From the NCBI GenBank assembly GCA_009783355.1, contig WRHH01000003.1, forward strand, positions 1 to 64,000: DNA of 64,000 bases, in the 5' to 3' direction. The notes under the pieces were generated by a model. The model was not told the origin of the DNA and ran no database searches. It worked only from the letters and a program-made list of their open reading frames with translations. This document shows positions 36,429 through 46,100 of this stretch, piece after piece. This DNA is from Synergistaceae bacterium (GTDB lineage Bacteria; Synergistota; Synergistia; Synergistales; Aminobacteriaceae). Position 1 is the stretch's first letter. Each line of letters begins with the position of its first letter. The translations under genes and the position numbers were made by a program.

Positions 36429-38642
36429 CTGCTTTTTATAAACCGTTGAAATACCGAGAAGCGCTAGTACAATGTATCCAAAGCCTGCATTGCAACCGCC
36501 GCTGTCTTTTACTATCCTTTCGTACGCTAAGAATATAGACGAAATCACTTCACCGTTTACTTGTCCGTCAAGGTCAAACTCTCCTCCATCCTTTATGAAA
36601 AACAGCAACTCATAGTCGTTATTAGGGTTTATTTCCCCTAAGAAAATCGACCCGTTGTACAGCACTGTAAATTTGCCCACGCTGTAATCCGTCGATTTAC
36701 TCGCGTAAGCGAAGAGTTTTCCCGTGTTCTTTGACGTCATTCCTATTAGCTTCACTTCAAACGGATACCGCACCAGTAATTCGCTGCCTCTCACGCTAAA
36801 CATCACGGCAACTGTCTCGCCGTTATACGCAGTTTTTCCGCTGAAAATCGGCAGGATATTGGTGTTTACAGCATCCGCTCTGAGTAGTTCCATTGCTATT
36901 TTGTTTGCCAGCGCCATACTCAGGAACAGTCTCTTCCCGCTTGCATCAATACTGCTTTCAGGTATGCCGGTTGTTTCCGAAGTTTCCGCTTTATCCGATG
37001 GATATTCAGGCGTCAAAAGAAAAAAACCGTGTCCATAATCCGCCACGGTTACATCGCAACTGGCCTTGAACCCCCCGTCTCTTGTTGTCGCCGTTATCAC
37101 AGTCGTTCCCGTGTTTATCGCCGTCACTCTTCCCGTATCGGATACCGTCGCAACTCTCGAATTGCCGGTTCCCCAATCAACGTTCTTATTCGTTGCATTC
37201 TGCGGGATTACACTGGCAGTGAGCGTTTGAAACTCACCTATTCTCATCGTAATTGAGCTCTGATTAATAGTCACTCCGCTCACGGTGACAACTGTTGTAT
37301 CTCCCTTTGCTTTTACCGTTACTGTCGCTACGCTTGAATTCACGGACTCCGCTCCGGGCGAGCTCACTATGCAGTAGTAGTAATGCGTCCCCACTACCAA
37401 ATCTGTCGGGATGGCGAAAATGGTGTTCGTCTCGTTAGGTAATAAATCTCCGCTCGTGTTGCTTGCCGCAGTGTTGGAATACCATTGATAGGAAAGCGCC
37501 GTACCGTTAGTCACGTCGGCAAACACCGACAGTCTGTCCGTGATGTTGTTGATGCTGCCCTCCGTAACTTCTTTGTCAACGGGGTTAACACTGATTATGA
37601 TAACAGGCCCTATATTAATGAAAGGAAAGTTATCCTCTGCAGTGTTCAACTTTGGAAAACCTTTATTATCCCAGATCCATGGTCCTAACGGGAGTGGATT
37701 ATTAAACAACCAGGAATTGCCGGTATACGTCTCCTTTGTCAAAAGCTCGGCGCCAGTGACAATACCTCCATGCTTTCTGTCAGGCGAGCTAAACGTGTCG
37801 TTCTCCGGGATTATCGACCCGTTCATTTTAAGATTTTTGTAGCGATAAGAGTTTGTAATGCCTTCGTCTGATACCAGAAATCCCGCCAAGCCGCCGGAAA
37901 AATTGCCGCTGATATTGCCCGTGGCATAACAGTTCGAGACGTTGCCGCCCGTATTGTACCCCACAAGGCCGCCAACATAAGAAATGCTGCTCACATTGCC
38001 TGTCGCGTAACAATTTGATATGTAGCCATCTGCCAGAAATCCTACAAGTCCGCCCGCATCAGATTCGCTGCTGCTGACATTGACTGTGGCGTAACAATTC
38101 TTTATTACGCCATCCTCCATATACCCTACAAGGCCGCCTGTATCAATGTTTCCATAGACATCACCAATTGCGTAGCAGTTTACAATATCTCCGCCTGATT
38201 GAAACCCTACCAGGCCGCCGACATTATTGCCGTCGCCTTTTATTCCGGTATCGTAAAGCACCACGCCGAGGTTTTCTATCGTCGCATTGGTCACATGCCC
38301 GAACAACCCCAGACAATGCTTTCTCCGGTCTAACCATAAACCTTTGACCTTGTGTCTGTCGCCATTAAATCCACCGATAAAGGATAAATCCTCGCTCCCA
38401 ACGGGCAGCCAGCCTTCCTTGCCCCATTTGGCGTAACCCGCGCCGCCGATTTCAAGGTATGGAGTCAGGTCTATGTCGTTGCTCAGCTTGTAGTACATAT
38501 TCAAGTTGATTCTCACATTATCAAGTTCCTCCGCAGTTGATATTAACTTGGGGTTTTCCGCCGAGCCTTCGGGCGCCGCCAATGCGCCGGATGTTATGAA
38601 TAACGACATGATTATCATGACAGCTAATATGGTTTTTCTCAC
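36426..38642 (-). CDS. GLUG-repeat surface protein with BIG2 domain and Synerg-CTERM
   Basis: 738 residues. Signal peptide (MIIMSLFITSGALAAPEGS). An N-terminal AELDNVRxNL-NxxYKLxxDIDL region is followed by five or six GLUG motifs (GGLVGFQSGGDIVNCYAIGD and similar) of a right-handed beta-helix type. Then come an Ig-like segment (LSYQWYSNTAASNTSGDLLP), a BIG2 domain (VTINQSSITMRIGEFQTLTA), the unnamed domain shared with the BIG2 protein (about 555-700, ending IKDGGEFDLDGQVNGEV) and the tail SGGCNAGFGYIVLALLGIST. Likely cell-surface. The final CAG-TAG-GGG uses the stop codon of a REP. Confidence 0.9.
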   Translation of the reverse strand: MRKTILAVMIIMSLFITSGALAAPEGSAENPKLISTAEELDNVRINLNMYYKLSNDIDLTPYLEIGGAGYAKWGKEGWLPVGSEDLSFIGGFNGDRHKVKGLWLDRRKHCLGLFGHVTNATIENLGVVLYDTGIKGDGNNVGGLVGFQSGGDIVNCYAIGDVYGNIDTGGLVGYMEDGVIKNCYATVNVSSSESDAGGLVGFLADGYISNCYATGNVSSISYVGGLVGYNTGGNVSNCYATGNISGNFSGGLAGFLVSDEGITNSYRYKNLKMNGSIIPENDTFSSPDRKHGGIVTGAELLTKETYTGNSWLFNNPLPLGPWIWDNKGFPKLNTAEDNFPFINIGPVIIISVNPVDKEVTEGSINNITDRLSVFADVTNGTALSYQWYSNTAASNTSGDLLPNETNTIFAIPTDLVVGTHYYYCIVSSPGAESVNSSVATVTVKAKGDTTVVTVSGVTINQSSITMRIGEFQTLTASVIPQNATNKNVDWGTGNSRVATVSDTGRVTAINTGTTVITATTRDGGFKASCDVTVADYGHGFFLLTPEYPSDKAETSETTGIPESSIDASGKRLFLSMALANKIAMELLRADAVNTNILPIFSGKTAYNGETVAVMFSVRGSELLVRYPFEVKLIGMTSKNTGKLFAYASKSTDYSVGKFTVLYNGSIFLGEINPNNDYELLFFIKDGGEFDLDGQVNGEVISSIFLAYERIVKDSGGCNAGFGYIVLALLGISTVYKKQ

Positions 38643-38745
38643 AGTTATCGCTCCTTTGTTTTAACTATAATATCTGAATTATAATTTAAAATCTTGAAAT
38701 TGGCGCTGTAAATGTGAAAAATAGTGGTTAAAAACAGTGTGACTT

Positions 38746-38851
38746 TAAGTTAGGAGTTAGAAGTTAGGAGTTAAATGTTTGTAGTTAGAAGTTTGTAGTT
38801 AGAAGTGAGGAGTGAGGAATTAGCAGCTAACTCCTCACTCCTCACTCTCCC
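38746..38851. repeat. 7-bp GTTAGGA/GAGTGAG arrays forming an inverted repeat
   Basis: Tandem AGTTAGG/AGTTAGA units give way to GTGAGGA units, then after GCAGCTAA the reverse complement follows (CTCCTCA units). The two arms can pair over about 18 bp. It lies immediately past the stop of the 827-residue GLUG gene. Confidence 0.8.
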
Positions 38852-38860
38852 TTATATTCT

Positions 38861-41344
38861 TTACACTCTTTTTTTTAGAACAAGCGATATAACTCCAAGA
38901 ATGGCTAACGCAAGATATCCAAAGCCTGCGTTGCAGCCTATCCAATCATCCTTCGGGTTCACCTTCACTGTCGCCGCGCTTGTCGGCACGGGTACAGCGG
39001 CGGGAGAACTGACCACGCAGTAGTAGTAATAGGTTCCCTCAGTCAATCCTTTGGGAATGGTGAAAACTGCGCCCGTCGCGCCGCTTATTACCGCGCCGCC
39101 CGTATTGCTCGCCGTGGTGTTCGAATACCACTGATATGAAAGCATTCCTCCGCCCGTCACGCTAGCCGACACCGACAAGCTTCCGGTGATGCTGCCCGCC
39201 GTAACTGTGGTGTTCGCCTGAGGTTGAGTATTGATAGTTATTATCGGCGCCGGTACATACACGAATGGGAAAGGATAATTTTCCGTTCCCAGATCAAGTT
39301 TTGGGAATCCTCTCGTGTCCCAATACCACGGGCCGGTAACGCCAAATACCCAGCCATTGCTCGAATAAGTAGCCTGCGTTGAAAGCTCCGCCGCAGTTTT
39401 TGGGCCGCCATGCACACCGTTCGGCGTGTTTTCTGTACGCGCCGCGCCGTTCACTGTAAGACCTGTATAGCGGTAGCTGTTTGTGATGGTGTTGGTTCCG
39501 CTTCCTGAACTTTGATTCCCAACAAGGGCGCCAATACTATTATCACCGCTTGATAACACATTACCGACAGCGTAGCAGCTCTTTATACTGTTGTTTCCTT
39601 CGTTGTTGTGTTGATGCCCCAACAGCCCGCCGACATAGTCCTGGCCTTTGACATTGCCGGTAGAATAGCTGTTCTCAATGATACAGACACCGTCGAATCC
39701 CTGATGCCCCACCAGACCGCCCGCATCTAAGGCGTCCACTGTAATATTACCTGTTGCGTAACAGTTTCTTATTATACTGCTGCTACTGGGATTGCTGTTC
39801 TGATGCCCCACCAAGCCGCCGCCTTCAATACCGGCTATGACATTACCCTTAGCGTAGCTGCACTCTATGATGCAGTCGCCGCTGCCGGCGTCCTGTATTC
39901 CCACTAAGCCGCCGATAGATTCGCTTGTGCCTGTAACATTGCCTGTTGCATAGCTTTTTGTTATTATGACATCGGTGAATTCGGCCTTTTGCCACCCTAC
40001 CAGACCGCCGGTTCTGGCAATGCCGCTGACGCTGCCCGTCGCGCTGCTGTTACGTATTTCACCGCCGCTTTGCCCTCCTACCAAGCCGCCGAGTTGACCA
40101 ATCCCTTTTACGCTACCTATGGCAACTCCGTTTTCAATAACGCCGCTTCGCATTATTCCCACGAAACCGCCGGAATTGTAGTCGCTGCTGACTGCGCCCG
40201 TGGCGTCGCTGTCTATGATATTACCGTTCACTAATTCTCCCACAAAGCCGCCTGCTATATCATATCCGCTGACATTGCCAGTGGCTTTACCGTCTATTAT
40301 TGTACCGCTGCCGTAGTCTACGTTGAACCATCCTACAAGACCGCCGACTTTTTGCAGACCGCTGACGTCGCCTGCGGCGTTGCTTCTTATGATTTGCCCC
40401 CCGTTCAACCATCCCGTAAGGCCTCCAAGCTGATAAAGGGCTCTTACGCCGCCCGTAGCATAGCTGTCAACAATAGCGCCGTCACGCATCAATCCCACCA
40501 GTCCTCCGGTATTGTAATCGCCGCTAATAATGCCGGAGGCATAAGAGTTCACGATATCTCCTGAGTTTAATTCTCCCACAAGGCCGCCGACTATGTCTGA
40601 GCCGCTGACATTGCCTGTGGCGTAGCAACCTGTTATATTAACGTAAGACGGCCCTCCGATTGCCTGTTGCCAACCCGCCAAACCTCCGACTTTTTCAGAG
40701 CCGCTGACATTGCCCATGGCGAAGCTGTTTGTGATATTTCCGCCGTTTATCCATCCCATAAGGCCGCCGATATGAGAAGTCCCGTCAACATTAGCCACAG
40801 AATTGCTGCCTTCTATACTGCCGCCATACTGATAGCCCACAATGCCGCCGACATTGGCCTCGCCGTTAACATTACCCGCAGTGCTACAGTCTTTGATTAC
40901 GCTGTCCATCAAATAACCAACCAATACGCCGGTCTCGAAGTGTCCTTTGACGCCTGAAACCGCTGTCTCCACTTTGAGGTTCTTAATTGTCGCGTCGCTA
41001 ATGCGCCCAAACAGGCCTATATCGTTCGTACTTCTGTTTATCCAGAGTCCTGTTATTTTATGCAAGTTTCCGTCAAATTCTCCTGTAAAACGACCGTCTG
41101 TGCTTCCAATTGGCGCCCAGCCTGCGCCGCCGTTATAGCCGGGGTTGCCGGACGACAAAAATGTCGTCAGGTCAATGTCGTTGCTTAACTTGTAGAACTT
41201 GTCCAAGCCGAGCCTCACAGCGTCAAGCTGCTCCGCTGACGTTATTACTATCGGATCGCTTGCAGAGTCGCCGGGCGCCGCCAATGCGCCGGACGCAATG
41301 CACAGTGAAAAAATTATTGCTACCGCTAAAATGACTTTCTTCAT
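38861..41344 (-). CDS. GLUG-repeat surface protein with Synerg-CTERM, long form
   Basis: 827 residues. Signal peptide (VAIIFSLCIASGALAAPGDS), the same SAEQLDAVRLGLDKFYKLSN entry module as the 738-residue neighbour, about fourteen GLUG repeats (GGLVGWINGGNITNSFAMGN and variants, alternating consensus lengths), an Ig-like segment (SYQWYSNTTASNTGGAVISG) and the tail WIGCNAGFGYLALAILGVIS plus KKR. The repeats predict a long beta-helix. It is a paralogue of the upstream-oriented 738-residue gene; differences in repeat number suggest recombination among repeats. The unnamed C-terminal domain of the other two proteins is absent. Confidence 0.9.
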   Translation of the reverse strand: MKKVILAVAIIFSLCIASGALAAPGDSASDPIVITSAEQLDAVRLGLDKFYKLSNDIDLTTFLSSGNPGYNGGAGWAPIGSTDGRFTGEFDGNLHKITGLWINRSTNDIGLFGRISDATIKNLKVETAVSGVKGHFETGVLVGYLMDSVIKDCSTAGNVNGEANVGGIVGYQYGGSIEGSNSVANVDGTSHIGGLMGWINGGNITNSFAMGNVSGSEKVGGLAGWQQAIGGPSYVNITGCYATGNVSGSDIVGGLVGELNSGDIVNSYASGIISGDYNTGGLVGLMRDGAIVDSYATGGVRALYQLGGLTGWLNGGQIIRSNAAGDVSGLQKVGGLVGWFNVDYGSGTIIDGKATGNVSGYDIAGGFVGELVNGNIIDSDATGAVSSDYNSGGFVGIMRSGVIENGVAIGSVKGIGQLGGLVGGQSGGEIRNSSATGSVSGIARTGGLVGWQKAEFTDVIITKSYATGNVTGTSESIGGLVGIQDAGSGDCIIECSYAKGNVIAGIEGGGLVGHQNSNPSSSSIIRNCYATGNITVDALDAGGLVGHQGFDGVCIIENSYSTGNVKGQDYVGGLLGHQHNNEGNNSIKSCYAVGNVLSSGDNSIGALVGNQSSGSGTNTITNSYRYTGLTVNGAARTENTPNGVHGGPKTAAELSTQATYSSNGWVFGVTGPWYWDTRGFPKLDLGTENYPFPFVYVPAPIITINTQPQANTTVTAGSITGSLSVSASVTGGGMLSYQWYSNTTASNTGGAVISGATGAVFTIPKGLTEGTYYYYCVVSSPAAVPVPTSAATVKVNPKDDWIGCNAGFGYLALAILGVISLVLKKRV

Positions 41345-41460
41345 TTATCGATTACTCCCTTTCATAGTGTAATAATTGTACCAATATTGTCAACATTTTT
41401 TAATAACATGAAACATAAATCAATTATACCAAAAATTAAAAATAAAAGACGTGAAAAAAC

Positions 41461-41785
41461 AGGGATTAGAAAAATAAAAAGCAGGGATTAGGGATTAGAA
41501 AAAACTTAAAGACTAAGACGCTGGATTGCTTCGCCGCAAAAAGACGCAGCTCGCAAAGACTTCTGGATTGCTTCGTCGCAAAAAGACGCGTCCCTTTACA
41601 TGTCTTTGCGAGCGCAGCGAAGCAATCCAGTGTCTTTGTCTTTGCGAGCGCAGCGAAGCAATCCAGTGTCTTTGTCTTTCATTGATAATTGTGCATTGAA
41701 CATTACGTTTAAAATGCTGCTAAGCTATATTTGACAACCCAAAGCCTTTGCTTTTTCTAATCCCTAATCCCTAATCCCTAATCCC
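41461..41785. repeat. Repeat patch: GGGATTA heptads and inverted CTGGATTGCTTCG repeats
   Basis: GGGATTA units at 41462 and 41484-41497. Two forward CTGGATTGCTTCG units (41521-41600) face two reverse units (CGAAGCAATCCAG, to 41666), making a long inverted repeat. Then comes GACAACCCAAAG, related to the purC-side repeat. TAATCCC heptads at 41758-41785 overlap the next gene's end. The rest of the 430-bp gap holds nothing recognisable. Confidence 0.85.
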
Positions 41786-42311
41786 TGTCCTTCCTCAGCG
41801 CGTTGAAAACTGAGGACGGCGCGTTTGCGGGGGATTTTCCTTTCTTTATTATGTGATAATCGGCGTATGTAAGGGGTTTGCCCTCGCTAATTTGTTCTGC
41901 GAGAGTGACTTCCCCTACAAATACTCTGTGAGTGTATACATCAGTTACCGAAATGACTTTTGCTTCAACCGCAGCAATGCAGCTTCCTGTAACCTTTGGG
42001 ACTCCGTTTTCTCCCGTGACCCATTCTTTACAGTTGGCGAACTTGTCGAAGTTGCGACCGGTTCTGAAACCAAAATTACCGATGAAAGGCATAGTAACTT
42101 CACTGTCTAACACTGAAGCGGAAAAAAGTCCGCTTTTTCCGATTAGCTCAGTTGTGTAGTTATCCTTATGCAAACAAATAGCAATACATATGGGTTCCGC
42201 TGTCAATTGCATCATCGCGTTAATAATCTGCCCGTTCATATTGCCTTCATGTTGAGTACTAATTATGTAAAGACCGTAACTTAAAGAAAACAGTGCCTTC
42301 GGATCAATCAT
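41778..42311 (-). CDS. Flavin reductase-like domain protein
   Basis: About 177 residues; the start at 42311 is supported by AAGGGGTG seven bases upstream. Family signatures of FMN-binding flavin reductases: LFSLSYGLYIISTQHEGNMN, GQIINAMMQLTAEPICIAIC, NYTTELIGKSGLFSASVLDS, FGFRTGRNFDKFANC and HRVFVGEVTLAEQISEGKPL. No rubredoxin domain is fused. It probably transfers electrons via FMN; the partner is unknown. The last codons (RKDRD-stop) come from a GGGATTA array. Confidence 0.87.
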   Translation of the reverse strand: MIDPKALFSLSYGLYIISTQHEGNMNGQIINAMMQLTAEPICIAICLHKDNYTTELIGKSGLFSASVLDSEVTMPFIGNFGFRTGRNFDKFANCKEWVTGENGVPKVTGSCIAAVEAKVISVTDVYTHRVFVGEVTLAEQISEGKPLTYADYHIIKKGKSPANAPSSVFNALRKDRD

Positions 42312-42422
42312 AGTTATACACCCCTTCAATAGTTTTTTAAGCGGTTCATTATTTCCGGCGCGAGTCGACTGCCATTAGTTTAAAATGGAAAATGACGCGT
42401 TTTTGTTTTTTGCATTCGTTTT

Positions 42423-42971
42423 TTATTTTTCCATTTTCCATTTTCCACTTTCCATTATTTCTTCTTCCGAGAGGCCGGTTACTTCCTGAATGAACTCGAC
42501 AGGCGTGTTTTTCTGCAACATCAACAGCGCTACCTCTTGTCTGCCCTCTTGTCTGCCTTCTTGTCTGCCCTCTTGTCTGCCTTTTTGCAACCCCCGTTTT
42601 TCATATGTTGATATCGCATTATAATAGTCGCGGCGGTTTTTTTCCCTTATTTCGTAAAAATGTCGTTCTTCTTCATTTTTCATGAATATATCTTCTATCG
42701 TTATTGCTCGACGTACCATCGGCTCCTGTTCAGCTATCCTTTCCATTACTTCCCCCTCCATGTTGCTCAAGTAAAGTCCCCAACACTCTAATGGGCTCCA
42801 TTCCTCTTTCGGCGGTTGGCGCTTCAGCTTTGGAAGCTCCAGCGTGTGAATCTCCAAAGCGTCAGAGAATAATACCGCCTCTTTATGTTCCAACACTCGG
42901 AAAACGCCGTGAAATTTCGAATCGTCGTTCCATTTAAAAACATCGAAGTCCAATATCACAATGTTTATCAT
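42423..42971 (-). pseudogene. Rpn-family (PD-(D/E)XK) transposase/nuclease, N-terminally truncated
   Basis: 182-codon frame matching the second half of Rpn/transposase_31 proteins: INIVILDFDVFKWNDDSKFH, HTLELPKLKRQPP, SPLECWGLYLSNM, FYEIREKNRRDYYNAISTYE and the characteristic G-R-Q-E tandem linker (GRQEGRQEGRQEGRQE) before the C-terminal helix. The N-terminal nuclease half with the catalytic residues is missing, and I see no trace of it upstream. Its last residues (SGKWKMEK) are encoded by a GGAAAATGGAAAG low-complexity tract. It is a relic of a recombination-promoting nuclease. Confidence 0.75.
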
Positions 42972-43135
42972 TTGAAAGCATAATCATTTTTACGATTAAT
43001 CGCCACGCCTACCACCTTCTTATTCTTGCAATTATAACTTTTGAGCAAAACTCTCTACCGCTCTTTTTCAAAATGAAAAATGATGCGTTTTGTCTTTGCC
43101 GGTCTCAATTTTGGCGGTTCAAAGGTTCTTAGCAA

Positions 43136-43160
43136 GGGCGGTTCTCTCTAACCGCCCCTA
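43136..43160. repeat. REP at the 3' end of the alpha-2-macroglobulin gene
   Basis: GGGCGGTT...AACCGCCC hairpin ending in CCCCTA. On the minus strand its GTAGGGG provides the TAG stop of the macroglobulin gene (AAG-TAG-GGG). Confidence 0.8.
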
Positions 43161-46100
43161 CTTAATGTTCACCCTACCACCTTTACCGATAAACTTCACA
43201 GCAGGGTTGTACATGCCTTCCGCGCTCACCGGCGGAAGGGCGAAATTGCCCTTAGTGACCGCGCGAACGGTATATTTGTATTCGACGCTTCCATTCAACT
43301 TGTCGAAGAACATCAGTAACCTGTCGTCACGCGCGTCAGTTATGCATAGATTTGTTTTCGGGGCTGACTCGATTTCAATTCCCGCCGGAAGCAAAAGCGA
43401 CACTACTACATCACTAAGCTGAACCACAGGAATAATTTTTACTGTTGCAACTATCTCCGTTCCGAGCTTGATATCGCCAGTAATCCTCTTTCCCTTTGAA
43501 TCCCTCCAATCGGTTTCAATCGTAATTCCCTGAGATTCCGGCTTTGGAGCTACTTTTGGCTCTCCTGTTGCAATCCAGCTGTAATATCCGTTGCCGCTTC
43601 CTTCTGATTTTAATATCCATTTTCCGGGTTCTGAAATCTGGAAAGATAAGTTATTCTGCGCCTTAAACTCCCTTGCAGGTTCGTGTATTTCGCCCGAAGG
43701 ATCGGTCAAAGAACAGGTAAGATCGGTCTCGGTTTGCCCGCCAATCGCCCTTATGTAATTTGAAAGAGCGACAGTGGAAACTGAATTCTCCTGAGTGCTG
43801 TACCAGCGTCCTATCCTTCCCGCCTGAATCAGGTACTCTGCAAGCGCTGCCGCTTCAGGAGCTTCAGGCTGTACTAAGCTCCATAAAAGAAGCGCTTGAG
43901 CGGCATTTCGAACAGTGCTGTCAAGAGTCACGGGGTTTCCAACCATTGGGGCGCCCGCACCGACAGTTCCGCTAATGGCCTTGAGGTGTTCCGGTTTGCC
44001 GTCCGTAAGCGCGTATGCGCCCGCAAGCCATATCTGTCCCGATGGAAGGATGCTCTTTGTATTTTCCTTAAGCCAGTACATTAGGCCAAGAGGAGCTTCT
44101 TTCTCTAGCGCCAGCACGAAGCAGGCGTATGCTTTTGTCGTAAGGTTCTCATTGATGGCGTTTCCATCGACCGGCTCAGCTAAAACCTGTCTCAGGAAAT
44201 TCATAGCCCCTTTCCACATATCCTCGGGGAATGGCTGAAGCACATTTGCCCTCCTGAGTTCCGACAGGAAATGAGCTGCATAAACGCTTGCCCAGTCGTT
44301 CGAGTGCTGATTGCCCGGCCAGGTAGCGAAAGAACCGTTATAAAGCTGCATAGCTTGAATACGGGAAATAGCGGCGGACAGTTTTCGCGATATCTCATAC
44401 TGTGAAACGAGCTCCGGGTCAGACATCTTCGCGGCTTCCGGCACTGCAAGCACAGCCCAAGCTGTGGAAACCGTCTGTTCAAGGCAGCCGTAAGGGTATC
44501 TCAACAGATAGTTGAGCGCGGGGACAAGGTCGGCGACCGGAGTTCCTGTTACGGTGATTATCCTTTCGGTTGTCCCGGCAAAGTCGTCGGGCAGCGTTAT
44601 GACAGTCTCTCCCGCTCCAAACCTGCCCGTTCCCATCCGGGATACTATCGGATAAAGCCCGCGAACCTGCATGTCAATCTCCTGAGCGAACTCTTCTCCG
44701 CTAAATTTCGCGTCCACAATATATCTGGCGCTTCCTATATCGGGCGCTTCAAACTCGACTTCAATAGATTTTGATGATTTAGCCGGAACATTTACGGAAA
44801 ATTCCTTTTGTCCGTTAATGCTCAACGGGCCTTCTGTTTTGAGAGTAACGCTTACCTCCTGCGGCTTTTCGCTCGTGTTGAACACGCTTACATGAGAGTT
44901 GAACGTGTCGCCCATAGCGGCAAAACGGGGCAGATTAGCTTCGACGACCACATCCCGCGCAATTTGTACGAACTTCTCCGCGCTGCCGAACGACGAGCCG
45001 GAAATTCCCACTGCGTAGAGGCGAGTTTTTCCGCTGAATTCAGGGACGTCAAGCTCTATTTCCGCCTCTCCGCTCTCGCCTATAAACAAAGTCGGCTTAA
45101 ATATCGACAAAATTTTGAAACGTTTCGTATCCATGTTGCCCAAGTATGCCGCAGCCTTGGCCGCCATGCCGCCTGCGGGATGAAGCAGTTCCGTCGCGCG
45201 CGGCTCTATCTGCATGAGCTGGTCATAAATATCGTATAAATTGGAGGATAACCCGCACTTGGAATAGAAATGACCATAGGGGTTTGGCGTGTTGAATCCG
45301 GTTATCTGAAGCACTCCCTCATCAACAAGGGCAAGAGTTACCTCGGAATCAGCCGCCGATTGTATTTTCACATGAAGCTTTGAATTCGGGCTTATTTTAT
45401 CAGGAGCTTCTATCGATATCTGGAGCTTATTCTCACTTGTATCAAGCGCTATGGATTTTACTCCAATTGCGCGGTGAGCAGCCCAGGGCTCGTCCTCCTT
45501 TACCGGGCGCAACACTGTGGCAACGCACCAAAGATTAGCTATATTCAGATCCTCGGGTATCGGAACAGCCACTTCAGCTTGGACGCCGGACATTTTCATT
45601 GCCTGCTGCTCGATGAGCTTTGAATTCTCCACGGTAAAAAGAAGCGTGCCCGCAAATGGAGCTTTTACGGTAAATTTCGCAGTTTCTCCCGCTTTGTAAC
45701 TTTCTTTATCCGTTTCTATCTCGACCCTGTCGACAAATCTTGAGCCGCCTCCCGAATCGTAATCGAAGTCGTAGCTCCAGAAACGGGCTGAAGTTTTAGC
45801 TTCTCCGGCCTCCACGCGCACAAGGTATTCTCCGTAATTCTTTGGAGTGAAATCAAAATCTGCCATTCCCTTTGTTATTGTTACAGCTTTTTCTTCATAT
45901 TTTACAAGTTCCTGCGTAGACTGCCAACGCGTCACGCCATCTCGCTGTACAAGGTTGTAATGATAAGTAACCTTATAAATAGTGGCTTTAGCGTTAAGCT
46001 TATCTATAGGCTTACTGTCCGGAGCGAGAGCGGCTACCCTTATCTTTGCCGCCTTATTAGTTGGACTTTCCGTCGGAGCGTTGATTCCGAGAAGGTATTC

